Source of the DNA: Planctomycetaceae bacterium
Lineage (GTDB): Bacteria > Planctomycetota > Planctomycetia > Pirellulales > Pirellulaceae
Direction of reading: 5' to 3'
DNA length: 64,000 nucleotides
Assembly (NCBI GenBank): GCA_020638995.1
Contig: JACKHM010000002.1
Coordinates: forward strand, 248,001-312,000
Positions 44,067 to 52,970 of the stretch are shown piece after piece (the stretch's first letter is position 1; every line of letters begins with the position of its first letter). The notes beneath the pieces were generated by a model that ran no database searches, was not told the origin of the DNA, and saw only the letters and a program-made list of their open reading frames with translations. A program made the position numbers and the translations under genes.

Positions 44067-45477
44067 TTTTTTCGAGCCCTCGGATTATCGATTGTTCAAA
44101 CACTGTTCCGCGTGTATTCAACAAGAGCCAGCAAAACGCGGCTCCAAGGTAGGTCACAGCAAAGAGCACCAAGACAGCGTTCCAACTGTTGCCGTCGCAG
44201 AGCTCCAAAAGTTGTGGCGTTCGATCGATCCAATCTTTGAATCGTGGCACGAGCCAAGGCATCAAACCCGCGCCAAAGTTCCCGATCATGTTCATGGTGC
44301 TGAACAGGGAAGCTACATTGTTACCGCCCATATCCATGGTGACCGTGTAGGCACAAGGGCCGGCAAATGCCGCGAGAAAGGCTCCGCAGCTGATCACGAA
44401 TACGGCTGCCGATGGGTCCGCGACGAAGAAGGCCGAAAACACCAAGCCCGCGCAAAGCGTCAAACTTCCCCCTGCAAGCCCCTTCCGCGACAGAGCCAGA
44501 CTTTTTGTCGCCCGAAAGACCGCATCCGACGCCACACCGCCGAGCGTCGAGCCGAATACCGTTGCAATCAATGGCAAGGCCGTCAGAAAACCGGATTGAG
44601 CGGTCGATACTCCGCGAGTTTCCATGAGATACGTCGCGAACCAACTGGCGAAAAACGCATAGCCACCCGCGCGAAAGAATTGCTGGCCACAGATCAACCA
44701 CGCCGCAGGGCTAGTGGTCAACTGGCACCAGATCGCTGCGTCGAATTGGGCATTTCCGCTTGCCTTCGCAATCGTACTGCCTGGAGAAAGCGTGCTGCCT
44801 TGAGAAATCAGAGTGCACTCGGCACGATTGGCCGAGCTATGAAATTCCGGACGCTCACGAAACCACCACCAGAAACCAATGGACCACACAATGCCCGGCG
44901 CGGCGAACAATGCAAATATGTATTTGGCCGGCAAATAGCCCAGCATCCAGCCCGTTAGCCCCGCGCCTAATGCTCCGCCGACAGACATCGACGCCCCCAG
45001 CAACCCACTTGCCGACGCTCGCTCGGACTGCGGGTTCCAAAGCGCTATCGTTCTGGTGGAACACGGAAAGATGCCTGCCTGAGCAATCCCATTTCCAATT
45101 CGACTTGCCAAAAGAAGGCCGTATCCCGACGCAAAAGCGATCGCGCCGGTCGCAATCGACCACGCCGCCGCAAACACCGGCAAGCAGCGACGGGAACCAA
45201 GCCGCTCGCCGAGCCAAGCCGTTGGAATTTGCGCGAGGGCATAGGTCCAGAAGAACGCTGGCCCGAGGATGAATCCCATCTGATCCTCAGTGAGGGCGAG
45301 ATCCGCACGAAGTTGGCTCTCCGCGACCACCAAACTGTTGCGACAAAGGTAGGCAAAAACTGCCGCCATCGCCAGCCACGCTGTTACCGCAAAGCGGATT
45401 CTCGTCGGCAACTGCTGTTCGCCTGGTACTGAGATTTCGTTTCGGCAGGCATCGGCGGATTCATGGAGATTCGACAT
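44050..45477 (-). CDS. Major facilitator superfamily transporter (ACS-like)
   Basis: 475 residues with about 12 hydrophobic segments. MFS signatures are present: LRADLALTEDQMGFILGPAFFWTYALAQIPTAWLGERLGSRR (loop 2-3), RIGNGIAQAGIFPCSTRTIALW (helix 4 region) and GFLTALPLIATVFGSTLGGVASD (loop 8-9). The pattern fits the anion:cation symporter type that carries organic acids. Its product overlaps the ceramidase-like gene, suggesting linked substrate uptake and hydrolysis. Confidence 0.87.
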   Translation of the reverse strand: MSNLHESADACRNEISVPGEQQLPTRIRFAVTAWLAMAAVFAYLCRNSLVVAESQLRADLALTEDQMGFILGPAFFWTYALAQIPTAWLGERLGSRRCLPVFAAAWSIATGAIAFASGYGLLLASRIGNGIAQAGIFPCSTRTIALWNPQSERASASGLLGASMSVGGALGAGLTGWMLGYLPAKYIFALFAAPGIVWSIGFWWWFRERPEFHSSANRAECTLISQGSTLSPGSTIAKASGNAQFDAAIWCQLTTSPAAWLICGQQFFRAGGYAFFASWFATYLMETRGVSTAQSGFLTALPLIATVFGSTLGGVASDAVFRATKSLALSRKGLAGGSLTLCAGLVFSAFFVADPSAAVFVISCGAFLAAFAGPCAYTVTMDMGGNNVASLFSTMNMIGNFGAGLMPWLVPRFKDWIDRTPQLLELCDGNSWNAVLVLFAVTYLGAAFCWLLLNTRGTVFEQSIIRGLEKNDDLR

Positions 45478-45517
45478 GGTCGCCAGATTATAAGGTCAAC
45501 GGTTTAGATTTGCTTGC

Positions 45518-47158
45518 TTATTGAACCGGGAATCGAGTAACTTCTGTCTCCAACTCGCGCCACACCTCCATTAGCCGCGACTCGAGACGCGCAAGCTCGT
45601 TCACGTTTTCAGCGTCGTTGACTTGGTCTTGTCGATCCGCAAGTTGCTCGATCCGCTTTTGCACGTAGTCAATCAGGTTGAAACAAGCCGTAAAACGTCC
45701 GCAGAGAACTACTGCGTCTGATTGAAGATTATCCTCGAACCACAGTGTGGTCGGCATCTCGCCCGCGCGAATCGCCACTTGGATCATGGCATCAGACAGT
45801 TGTAGCCGGTTGTCCGTGTCGCGATCTCTGTTCGGCTCTAGACCGCGTTTTGGCAGTTCGTAGATGAGATTTGCGACGACGCGGTCGCGAAGCTTTTCGT
45901 TCTCGTACATCTCGCGATAACGAAGATCGCGCACGTTCTTCATGAATACATTGTTGGACATAGCGAAAAGCGATTCGGCTCGCATACACAGCAAATCGCC
46001 AAGCCAGCTTGGACTGAGCATGCCAAGAGTTCCCACGACATCTAGTCCGGAACGCTCTGGGATCTGACGGAAGACGGAATGTTTCAACCAACGCAGGCCA
46101 ACCGACAAGACCACGACCGCGAGCAGCAGCACGGCGAAAGAAAAAGTTGATTCAACAAAAGTCCACCAGTCGGGAAGTGTTCGCGTAAGGATCATTTGAC
46201 CAAGACGTCGCCCCAGCAAACCGGCTGCGATCAGCGCGACCACCAATAAAACTCGCCCGCCCAGAATTACATTGCTCACGCTTACCCATCCCGCCCGAGG
46301 CTCGCGGACGTGGCGAATTAGCGGGGCATCGCTGGGAGCGTCGGCATCCGAGATCAGCACGAGGCCAATCGGCGGGTGATCCTCGCGTTCACGACGATCG
46401 AGAGCTACTCGCAAGCTGCCAAGCCCTTGGTTGTCTGCGACACCACCATCCATCAAAGGTAACGGCTCGACGAAAGTCGACTCGCCGGAGTCCTCGGCAA
46501 GCGTTTTGAGAACGGACTCGCGATCACCCCAGACGAAATCATGGGGAAACCCGATCGGCTCAAAGCCGCCGGGGAAGCAAGACGATGCGGCAACGACATC
46601 GGCAAGACGCATTTGGACTGCAATCTCTTTCGGCATCCAATGCTTCCCGTTCCCGATACGTGCTCGTGGATTGCGGCTCTTCTGGAAACGAAACGGCAGA
46701 CCACAGCGAAAGTCCGTTGCGTTGAAGATAATCTCGCCGATATGAATGGGAGTCTCGAAGAACTCGCCGAAGGTGGCGTTCCCAAAATACTGTTCGTTCA
46801 AGGCTGCGGCCTGCGCGGCGATCAACGTGCGACGCGGCAGACTGTTGTGTTCTCGTATAAGAAGTTGCGAAGCACGATGGACGGGGCGTTGAGTCTTCAA
46901 ACGCGTAAGAAAATCGTCATAGAATCGCTCGAAGCTCTCATGTCTTGTTTGTGACAGTGCGTACGACGCACCCACGATGGTTCCGCCGGAAACCGTCGAT
47001 AGTAAATCTACGCTGTCCAGCATTTGTGCCTCGTGCAGCGTTCGCAGCGTGCCCAGATGAAATGCCGCGGCCCGGTAGCCGCCACCGGACAGCGTTAACG
47101 CGATGGGACCAAGCGGTCCTGCAGCGGCGTTTCCCGGACTCGATCTCGCCTCTGACAT
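45518..47158 (-). CDS. Patatin-like phospholipase with membrane segments
   Basis: 546 residues from the ATG at 47158; earlier in-frame codons contain no conserved content. The patatin fold has the oxyanion loop TLSGGGYRAAAFHLG at about 21-35, nucleophile motif LSTVSGGTIVG (Ser58), and the Asp of the catalytic dyad in LPLMDGGVADNQG. Unusually, two hydrophobic segments lie in the second half (VLLVVALIAAGLLG and FSFAVLLLAVVVLSVGL), so it is probably membrane-attached. It would hydrolyse phospholipid or a related acyl ester. Divergent from the membrane protein at 47346. Confidence 0.85.
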   Translation of the reverse strand: MSEARSSPGNAAAGPLGPIALTLSGGGYRAAAFHLGTLRTLHEAQMLDSVDLLSTVSGGTIVGASYALSQTRHESFERFYDDFLTRLKTQRPVHRASQLLIREHNSLPRRTLIAAQAAALNEQYFGNATFGEFFETPIHIGEIIFNATDFRCGLPFRFQKSRNPRARIGNGKHWMPKEIAVQMRLADVVAASSCFPGGFEPIGFPHDFVWGDRESVLKTLAEDSGESTFVEPLPLMDGGVADNQGLGSLRVALDRREREDHPPIGLVLISDADAPSDAPLIRHVREPRAGWVSVSNVILGGRVLLVVALIAAGLLGRRLGQMILTRTLPDWWTFVESTFSFAVLLLAVVVLSVGLRWLKHSVFRQIPERSGLDVVGTLGMLSPSWLGDLLCMRAESLFAMSNNVFMKNVRDLRYREMYENEKLRDRVVANLIYELPKRGLEPNRDRDTDNRLQLSDAMIQVAIRAGEMPTTLWFEDNLQSDAVVLCGRFTACFNLIDYVQKRIEQLADRQDQVNDAENVNELARLESRLMEVWRELETEVTRFPVQ

Positions 47159-47345
47159 GTTCGCTTCCCTGCATCCGTGACGGCTAAGTCTAACTTCCAA
47201 TTCCGTTTCTGAGTTGTCATCACCGGCCAGTATCGCAAACCGGCGTACTATCGCCAAGCTGCGGCACCGCATGATCCTAGGTTGACAGCTGCCCTTTGAT
47301 TGCGAGACATTATTAGCGTGTCGTTCGACACGTCTCTTCACGGGA

Positions 47346-48998
47346 ATGCCTAAGCAAATGGATGGCACGCAAGATCCAGGTTTTTGTCCTAGTCACGAAC
47401 AGGCTACTGACAACATTCCACCCTTGCGACCTGCTACAGCGCCGCCTATCTCAGCCCCCGAGCATCCACTCGTGACTTGGTACGAGGTGATCATCGTCGG
47501 ATGCGTTGTGCTGCTCGCCGATCTCTCGCTCTTTCGCGGACATGGTTACGCCGGGTGCGGGCTGTTCTTTTTGCTGACGCCAGTGCTGCTGATCGCTGGA
47601 ACGCGACCGATGCGCCATTCGGCGAGCATGAGGATAACAGGGGTAATGCTTGTGCGGCTGGCCGCGAAATTATTTTGGTGTGGCTCCGTATTGCTGGTAT
47701 CGCTGGGGTTTGCCTTGACGGTCGCAATCGCCATGAGCGCGCACGACTATCCGCCGTTTGTGCTGGAACTAATCGTTTATGCTTCGCAGTCCATCCAGGC
47801 AGGCTACCTGGGGCTGGTACAGTATTGGCGTTCTGCACCCCGACTTTCGCCGCATCTACCGCAAGGCGGCTGGCTAAACATCGTATTTCCGACCGCTACG
47901 GTCTTTGTGTTTGGGTGTATCTTCATTTTGGCCAATCCCGATTTGGCGACAGCTTTCGGCGAAGGCGTAGACTGGTTCGTAAATAACCTGCGTGGTTGGC
48001 TCTTCGATCGTTTGCCGACACCGCTCGAAGTTGTCTTCTGGGGAGTTGTTGCTTGGATCACGATCGGCTTGCTCCGCCCCGTTATTCAAGTTCCCGATGA
48101 CGGAGCGGAAAGCGGCCCGGAGCTGGGCAAGTCCCGCACCGAACCTGCTCCGCTGTACCTGCCGTTCCGTAATACACTAGTGATGGTCATTGGCTTGTTT
48201 GCGGTGTATCTGATCTTCGAGTTCGCAACCCTGTGGTTCCGCGAGTTCCCACAGGGATTTTATTACTCTGGCTATGCGCATGAGGGGGCGGCTTGGCTAA
48301 CCGCGGCGCTGGCCTTGGCGACCATCATCCTGTCTCTTGTTTTTCGTGGTTCAGTGCTGCGGGACCCGCGACTGCATCGGCTTCGAAACTTGGCCTGGGT
48401 ATGGTCGTTAGAGAACTTTTTGTTGGCGGTGGCTGTTTACCATCGGCTGTTCATCTATGTTGGTTTCAATGGGATGACGCGAATGCGAATCGTCGGACTC
48501 TTCGGAATTACGGCGGTTCTAATCGGGTTTATTGTCGTGCTAATCAAGATCGCCCGTAATCGCACCTTCGTATGGCTAATACGTCGCCAGCTCTGGACTT
48601 TATCACTGGTTATCTACGTGTTTGCTCTCACACCGTTGGACACGATCGTTGTGAGCTGCAATGTTCGCCGGATACTCGCGGGTGATCTCGCTCCCAGCGT
48701 GCAATGCAGCGTTCACCCAATCAGTTCCGAAGGAGTTGTGCTTTTGTTGCCCTTGATGCAGTGTTCGGACGGCGTGATTCGCGAAGGTGTCGCCGCCATG
48801 CTGGCCGCGCGCGAGCAGTCAGCGGAAGCAAGGGCAACCGTCCAGCAGTCAGAAGGCTGGACGTCGTATCAAATCGCCGACGCTTGGGCCCTCGGTGCGC
48901 TGCGATCTAATCAGAGAGCTTGGGCGAGCTATCGAGAGGCGGCAAAGCGAGACGCGGCGTTAGAAAGGTTCCACGAGTACGTGTTTCGATGGTACTAG
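47346..48998 (+). CDS. Multi-pass membrane protein, DUF4153/DUF4173-like
   Basis: 550 residues with about ten hydrophobic segments. It has the family core YVGFNGMTRMRIVGLFGI, followed by WLIRRQLWTLSLVIYVFALTPLDTIVVSCNV. The C-terminal 110 residues are soluble. DUF4153/DUF4173 proteins have no established function. The start at 47346 begins 188 bases from the divergent patatin start. It ends one base before the convergent small membrane protein gene. Confidence 0.75.
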   Translation: MPKQMDGTQDPGFCPSHEQATDNIPPLRPATAPPISAPEHPLVTWYEVIIVGCVVLLADLSLFRGHGYAGCGLFFLLTPVLLIAGTRPMRHSASMRITGVMLVRLAAKLFWCGSVLLVSLGFALTVAIAMSAHDYPPFVLELIVYASQSIQAGYLGLVQYWRSAPRLSPHLPQGGWLNIVFPTATVFVFGCIFILANPDLATAFGEGVDWFVNNLRGWLFDRLPTPLEVVFWGVVAWITIGLLRPVIQVPDDGAESGPELGKSRTEPAPLYLPFRNTLVMVIGLFAVYLIFEFATLWFREFPQGFYYSGYAHEGAAWLTAALALATIILSLVFRGSVLRDPRLHRLRNLAWVWSLENFLLAVAVYHRLFIYVGFNGMTRMRIVGLFGITAVLIGFIVVLIKIARNRTFVWLIRRQLWTLSLVIYVFALTPLDTIVVSCNVRRILAGDLAPSVQCSVHPISSEGVVLLLPLMQCSDGVIREGVAAMLAAREQSAEARATVQQSEGWTSYQIADAWALGALRSNQRAWASYREAAKRDAALERFHEYVFRWY

Positions 48999-48999
48999 C

Positions 49000-49182
49000 T
49001 CACTCGAACAATGCGACGTACAAAAGGAACGCCAGCCACATAAGAAAGGCAATAATGCTGATGGTGAGCATCGCGGGATTGCGGCGCGGCGGTGCAACTT
49101 CCTTCCTCGAACTTTCTTTTGGAGCTCGCTCAGTGTCGCTTGCAGGTTCCGCTGCGCGAGTACGCCGATTGCGATTCCCCAT
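49000..49182 (-). CDS. Small single-pass membrane protein
   Basis: 60 residues: a charged cytoplasmic half (MGNRNRRTRAAEPASDTER and a Lys/Arg-rich stretch), then one membrane helix (AMLTISIIAFLMWLAFLLYVALFE). Its start overlaps the stop of the preceding gene (TAATG), which implies translational coupling. No named family, but the coupling and clean helix argue that it is real. Confidence 0.72.
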   Translation of the reverse strand: MGNRNRRTRAAEPASDTERAPKESSRKEVAPPRRNPAMLTISIIAFLMWLAFLLYVALFE

Positions 49183-49640
49183 TACTCTGAATCGTCCGGC
49201 TCGAGTATCGAGATCTTATAGTCTCTTTGAAACGCTTCCGTGAAATCGTAATGCCCATCAAAGTCCTCGCGTCGATCCGTCTCAGACTTTGTCATTTCCC
49301 CAACTTCGATCAGTTTGTATACGATTTCGCCAAAGTCGCTGGTGGTCTTCACTCCCCAACTGTTGAGCACGACCTTGGCCATTAAGCCGTAAAGCTCGGC
49401 CGCATACAGCCGGATCGCTTCACACAATTGCTGGCCCGTCAGGTGCGCTTCCGGCGGTGGGTTCTCGAAGTCGTCATCTTCGTCCACTCCAAAAGGTCGC
49501 GGACGGCCCATGCCGAGTTCAAATTGAGCATAGGCCAGCGATTGCTGGACAAAGACGTAAGCGTCGACAGAATAGCGGCCGTCCCTAGTTGCAATCTCTG
49601 CCAATCTTCGTAGGGCTTCTGACATAGCGGTCGAAGTCAT
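49182..49640 (-). CDS. Minf_1886-family protein
   Basis: 152 residues from the ATG at 49640, four bases downstream of the PSP1 stop. Recognisable features of this family: RRLAEIATRDGRYSVDAYVFVQQSLAYAQFELG, HLTGQQLCEAIRLYAAELYG, VLNSWGVKTTSDFGEIVYKLIE, FDGHYDFTEAFQRDYKI. It is soluble, and its biochemical role is unknown. It is regularly encoded beside PSP1-domain proteins in planctomycetes and verrucomicrobia. Confidence 0.88.
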   Translation of the reverse strand: MTSTAMSEALRRLAEIATRDGRYSVDAYVFVQQSLAYAQFELGMGRPRPFGVDEDDDFENPPPEAHLTGQQLCEAIRLYAAELYGLMAKVVLNSWGVKTTSDFGEIVYKLIEVGEMTKSETDRREDFDGHYDFTEAFQRDYKISILEPDDSE

Positions 49641-49644
49641 CGAG

Positions 49645-50466
49645 TTACTTCTTCTTTTCTTTCTTGAGTACGGTAAGAACTTCCGTGGCATCAATCAACA
49701 TCCTGCGCCGGTCTTCCATTTCGACCAGCAATTGCTGAGCGAGGATTTCGTGTCCCAGAATTCGTCCGCGACCGTTACCGGTAATGATATCAGCACCAAC
49801 GGGCGGGAGTTCCTTGCGCATTTCATTGTAAGTGTCATATTCGTATCGCAGGCAGCACTTCAACCGACCACAACGTCCGGAAATCTTCGTTGGGTCGAGC
49901 GTGGCCTTCTGCATCTTTGCCATCTTCATCGAGACCGGAGGCATGTCGTCCAAATGGGTGTTGCAACACACGGGCTTGCCGCAATCGCCATAATCGGCGA
50001 GTAGTTTCGCCTCGTCGCGAACTCCGATCTGTCGCATTTCAATCCGTGTCTGAAACTCCGAGGCAAGTTGCTTTACCAAGTCGCGAAAGTCGACTCGCTC
50101 CTCAGCCAGGTAATAGATGACCACACGTTCGCCGCCGAACAGATGTTCCATATCGACGAGTTCCATCTGCAATCCCAATTCGGCAACCATTTGTTTACAC
50201 TTCGTAAACTCGTCCGCCTCTTGAGAGCGAATGTGAAATGCTTCGTTCACGTCTTCAGCGGTCATCTCTCTAAGAATCTGGCCGTGGGTCGGATTCTTCA
50301 GATTGGCCACAGCGTTTTCGCTCGCTTCGCACAATACTTCCCCAACTTCCAAACCCCGGTTCGTGCGTGCAACAACTTGAGTTCCACGACGAAGACCATC
50401 TCCCCCTCGTGACGACATTACGCCGAGAGATCTCATCGTGCCAAATCGAACAACGTACTTGGGCAT
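49645..50466 (-). CDS. PSP1-domain protein (RicT/YaaT-like)
   Basis: 273 residues from the ATG at 50466. The PSP1 core has QVVARTNRGLEVGEVL, IYYLAEERVDFRDLVKQLASEFQTRIEMRQIGVRDEAK, and the Cys-rich segment DYGDCGKPVCCNTHLDD...SGRCGRLKCCLRYEYDTY. These are the cysteines that in Bacillus RicT contribute to iron-sulfur clusters in a complex acting on RNase Y. No ricA/ricF or RNase Y gene is nearby. First gene of a three-gene operon. Confidence 0.9.
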   Translation of the reverse strand: MPKYVVRFGTMRSLGVMSSRGGDGLRRGTQVVARTNRGLEVGEVLCEASENAVANLKNPTHGQILREMTAEDVNEAFHIRSQEADEFTKCKQMVAELGLQMELVDMEHLFGGERVVIYYLAEERVDFRDLVKQLASEFQTRIEMRQIGVRDEAKLLADYGDCGKPVCCNTHLDDMPPVSMKMAKMQKATLDPTKISGRCGRLKCCLRYEYDTYNEMRKELPPVGADIITGNGRGRILGHEILAQQLLVEMEDRRRMLIDATEVLTVLKKEKKK

Positions 50467-50636
50467 CAAGAATTACCGGTGGTTTCCAAAATGCGGGGAC
50501 TTCGGGCTCATCTGCTGCAAGTCGTCGAGTATAGTCGCCTGCATGAATTGCGGAAAGTCGCGATAGCTGCAAGATTTAAGAACATGCCCCGGTCAAGTCC
50601 TTGTCATCGAATCGGCGACGGTGTAAAAGTCACTCC

Positions 50637-51431
50637 ATGCAACAGTACAAGCAGCTTCTTCAACGAATTTTGGATGAAGGACATCCAAAAGACGACCGCA
50701 CGGGAACCGGGACGCTAAGCGTATTCGGCCACCAAATGCGATTTGATTTGAGCCAGGGATTCCCGCTCCTAACGACCAAGAAACTGCACCTAAGGTCGAT
50801 CATCCACGAGCTATTGTGGTTCCTCCGAGGTGAAACAAACATTCGCTACTTGAAAGAAAACGGGGTCAGGATCTGGGACGAGTGGGCCGATGACCATGGC
50901 GAACTCGGCCCGGTCTACGGCCACCAATGGCGCAGCTGGACGGGAGTGGGTGGAGAGCAGATTGATCAAATCCAACAAGTCGTTGAACAAATCCACAACA
51001 ATCCCGATTCACGGCGTTTGATCGTCAGTGCTTGGAATGTGGCGGAAGTGCCGAAGATGGCATTGCCGCCGTGCCATTTGTTGTTTCAGTTCTACGTCGC
51101 GGGGGGGCGGTTATCCTGTCAACTATATCAGCGAAGCGCCGATGTCTTTTTGGGAGTGCCCTTCAATATTGCTTCGTACTCGCTGTTGACGATGATGATG
51201 GCCCAAGTTTGCGGGCTGGAGGCAGGAGACTTCGTTCACACCTTGGGCGATGCTCATCTCTATAACAACCATCTGGAACAAACTCGCACCCAATTAAGCC
51301 GCGAACCACGATTATTACCGACAATTCAGATCAACCCTAACGTGCGTTCAATCTTTGACTTCAAATACGAAGATTTCGAACTCGTGAATTACGATCCGCA
51401 TCCGCACATACCTGCGATCGTGGCTGTCTAG
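50637..51431 (+). CDS. thyA: Thymidylate synthase
   Basis: 264 residues from the ATG at 50637, the same length as E. coli ThyA. Signatures: RTGTGTLSVFGHQMRFDLSQGFPLLTTKKLHLRSIIHELLWFL, the active-site cysteine in ALPPCHLLFQFYV, QLYQRSADVFLGVPFNIASYSLLTMMMAQ, and HTLGDAHLYNNHLEQ. It makes dTMP from dUMP using methylene-tetrahydrofolate. The dihydrofolate reductase gene follows after 27 bases, which recycles the dihydrofolate produced. Confidence 0.97.
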   Translation: MQQYKQLLQRILDEGHPKDDRTGTGTLSVFGHQMRFDLSQGFPLLTTKKLHLRSIIHELLWFLRGETNIRYLKENGVRIWDEWADDHGELGPVYGHQWRSWTGVGGEQIDQIQQVVEQIHNNPDSRRLIVSAWNVAEVPKMALPPCHLLFQFYVAGGRLSCQLYQRSADVFLGVPFNIASYSLLTMMMAQVCGLEAGDFVHTLGDAHLYNNHLEQTRTQLSREPRLLPTIQINPNVRSIFDFKYEDFELVNYDPHPHIPAIVAV

Positions 51432-51458
51432 CCTCGCCTTCACTGACGGAACGCACCC

Positions 51459-51947
51459 ATGAAAGTCTCTTTGATCGTGGCGATGGAACGCAACGGAGTC
51501 ATTGGTCGAGATGGAGGCTTGCCGTGGCATTTGTCGGCAGACTTGAAAAGATTCAAGCAGCTGACCATGGGCCACCACATCATCATGGGGAGAAAGACCT
51601 TTGAATCGATCGGCCGATTGTTGCCTGGGCGGACGTCAGTCATCGTCACTCGGCAACAGGAGTATGTCGCCAGTGGCGCTGTTATCGCACACAGCTTGAG
51701 CGACGCCCTCGCAGCGGCTGAAGGCGATGACGAAGTCTTCATCATCGGGGGCGCGGAGATTTATCGCCAGGCAATCAACTCGATCGATCGCATCTATCTC
51801 ACCGATGTTGCAGCAAACGTATCGGGTGACGCTAGATTCCCCGAGTTCGATCGATCTGACTGGTCAATTGTAGAGCAGTCCGCGCATCCAGCAGATGATC
51901 GCAATGACCACCCGCACACGTTCACCGTGCTGGAACGGATACGTTAA
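51459..51947 (+). CDS. folA: Dihydrofolate reductase
   Basis: 162 residues. Start KVSLIVAMERNGVIGRDGGLPWHLSADLKRFKQLTMGHHIIMGRKTFESIGRLLPGRTSVIVTR, with the catalytic acidic residue in the SADLKRF helix. Later: VFIIGGAEIYRQAINSIDRIYLTDV. It reduces dihydrofolate to tetrahydrofolate. Coupled with thyA in the usual arrangement. Confidence 0.96.
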   Translation: MKVSLIVAMERNGVIGRDGGLPWHLSADLKRFKQLTMGHHIIMGRKTFESIGRLLPGRTSVIVTRQQEYVASGAVIAHSLSDALAAAEGDDEVFIIGGAEIYRQAINSIDRIYLTDVAANVSGDARFPEFDRSDWSIVEQSAHPADDRNDHPHTFTVLERIR

Positions 51948-51978
51948 CCGCCACATGGCTTTGCTAGGGACACAATTT

Positions 51979-52383
51979 ATGACGACTGAACCGATGGACG
52001 AGACGCTGTCGACCTTACTTGACCTAAGCCAACAGTTGCTCGACAGCATCCTCGCTGCCGATTGGGAAACCTACGAGCGGTTGTGCGATCCCACGATCAG
52101 CGCCTTTGAACCGGAGGCACGCGGCCAACTGGTCGAAGGTCTTGACTTTCACCGTTATTACTTTGAACTGGGAAGCGGCGACAAGCCGAAGCAGGCGACA
52201 ATCGCCTCGCCCCACATTCGCCTGCTTGGTGATAACGTGGCGATCATCAGCTACGTACGCCTCGTTCAATCCATTGACAGCGGAGGGAATCCACAGAGTT
52301 CACGTTGTGATGAGACTCGTGTCTGGGAACGCCAGGAAGACGGCTGGCGGCATGTACACTTTCATCGATCGGTGAATTCTTAA
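51979..52383 (+). CDS. CaMKII association (hub) domain homologue
   Basis: 134 residues if it starts at the ATG at 51979 (AGGGA upstream); an ATG at 51955 adds eight residues. The sequence matches the calcium/calmodulin-dependent kinase II association domain along its length: LLDLSQQLLDSILAADWETYERLCDPTISAFEPEARGQLVEGLDFHRYYFEL, HIRLLGDNVAIISYVRLVQ, and the end ETRVWERQEDGWRHVHFHRS. There is no kinase part. In animals this domain forms 12-14-mer rings; bacterial stand-alone versions belong to the NTF2/SnoaL fold. The function here is unknown. It follows folA closely. Confidence 0.87.
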   Translation: MTTEPMDETLSTLLDLSQQLLDSILAADWETYERLCDPTISAFEPEARGQLVEGLDFHRYYFELGSGDKPKQATIASPHIRLLGDNVAIISYVRLVQSIDSGGNPQSSRCDETRVWERQEDGWRHVHFHRSVNS

Positions 52384-52421
52384 GTGCGGTCCGAAGGCAG
52401 TAGGCAATCGACGAGCGTTCA

Positions 52422-52964
52422 TTAACGCAACGCCGCGGTTTCTAGTTCGCGTTCCAAATGACATTGCATGCAATTGCTGCGTTCGGGATGTGAGCAGCGG
52501 ATTTCCGGTCGGGCTGCGTCTCCGCGATGACACGCGTTGCAATTCTCCCGCATGAATTTGGCGTGAGGCATCACCGGCGGGGCTCCGCGGTACAGCCGTG
52601 ATCCAAGCCTAAGATCCTGCGGTCGGCCCGCGAAATTGCTCGCCACAACCAAAGCCACTGGGTTCTTAAAGACATGGCACTGATTGCAGTTTTGAACGGC
52701 GCCCTCGGCAGGCGTGCCGATATGAGGGTTTGCAGGAGCAAAGCCGACACCCGGTCTTGAACTCCCTGTCTTGGTATGGCATGCAGTGCAAGTCGCTCCC
52801 AGCGGGGGATGCGGGATCGTGGGCGGAGCGCCATCGTAGGCCCTGCGTTCCGCTCGCACTTTCGAGGCAGTGACGGCAACGACCGTTGGCTCGCTGCGTG
52901 GACTATCGCAGCCCATGAAGCTCATTACCGTCATTCCGGCCATCAAGTTAATTAGAAATCGCAT
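52422..52964 (-). CDS. Duplicated NapB-like tetraheme cytochrome c lipoprotein
   Basis: 180 residues. Lipoprotein signal (lipobox FMGC, Cys19, followed by Asp at +2). Four CxxCH motifs at 59-63, 93-97, 142-146 and 165-169. The protein is an internal duplication: RAYDGAPPTIPHPP with two hemes, then RLYRGAPPVMPHAK with two hemes. Each half has the pattern of NapB, the diheme electron donor subunit of periplasmic nitrate reductase (Y-x-GAPP-x-x-PH before the first heme). It starts six bases after the napA stop. Expected role: electron transfer to NapA. Confidence 0.82.
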   Translation of the reverse strand: MRFLINLMAGMTVMSFMGCDSPRSEPTVVAVTASKVRAERRAYDGAPPTIPHPPLGATCTACHTKTGSSRPGVGFAPANPHIGTPAEGAVQNCNQCHVFKNPVALVVASNFAGRPQDLRLGSRLYRGAPPVMPHAKFMRENCNACHRGDAARPEIRCSHPERSNCMQCHLERELETAALR

Positions 52965-52970
52965 CCCAGC

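Noticed and set aside
43987..44958. 323-codon plus-strand frame over the ceramidase/MFS genes
   Set aside because: Antisense to two well-supported genes; Arg/Gln-rich with no domain.
45045..45356. Minus-strand frame inside the MFS gene
   Set aside because: Another-frame shadow of the transporter.
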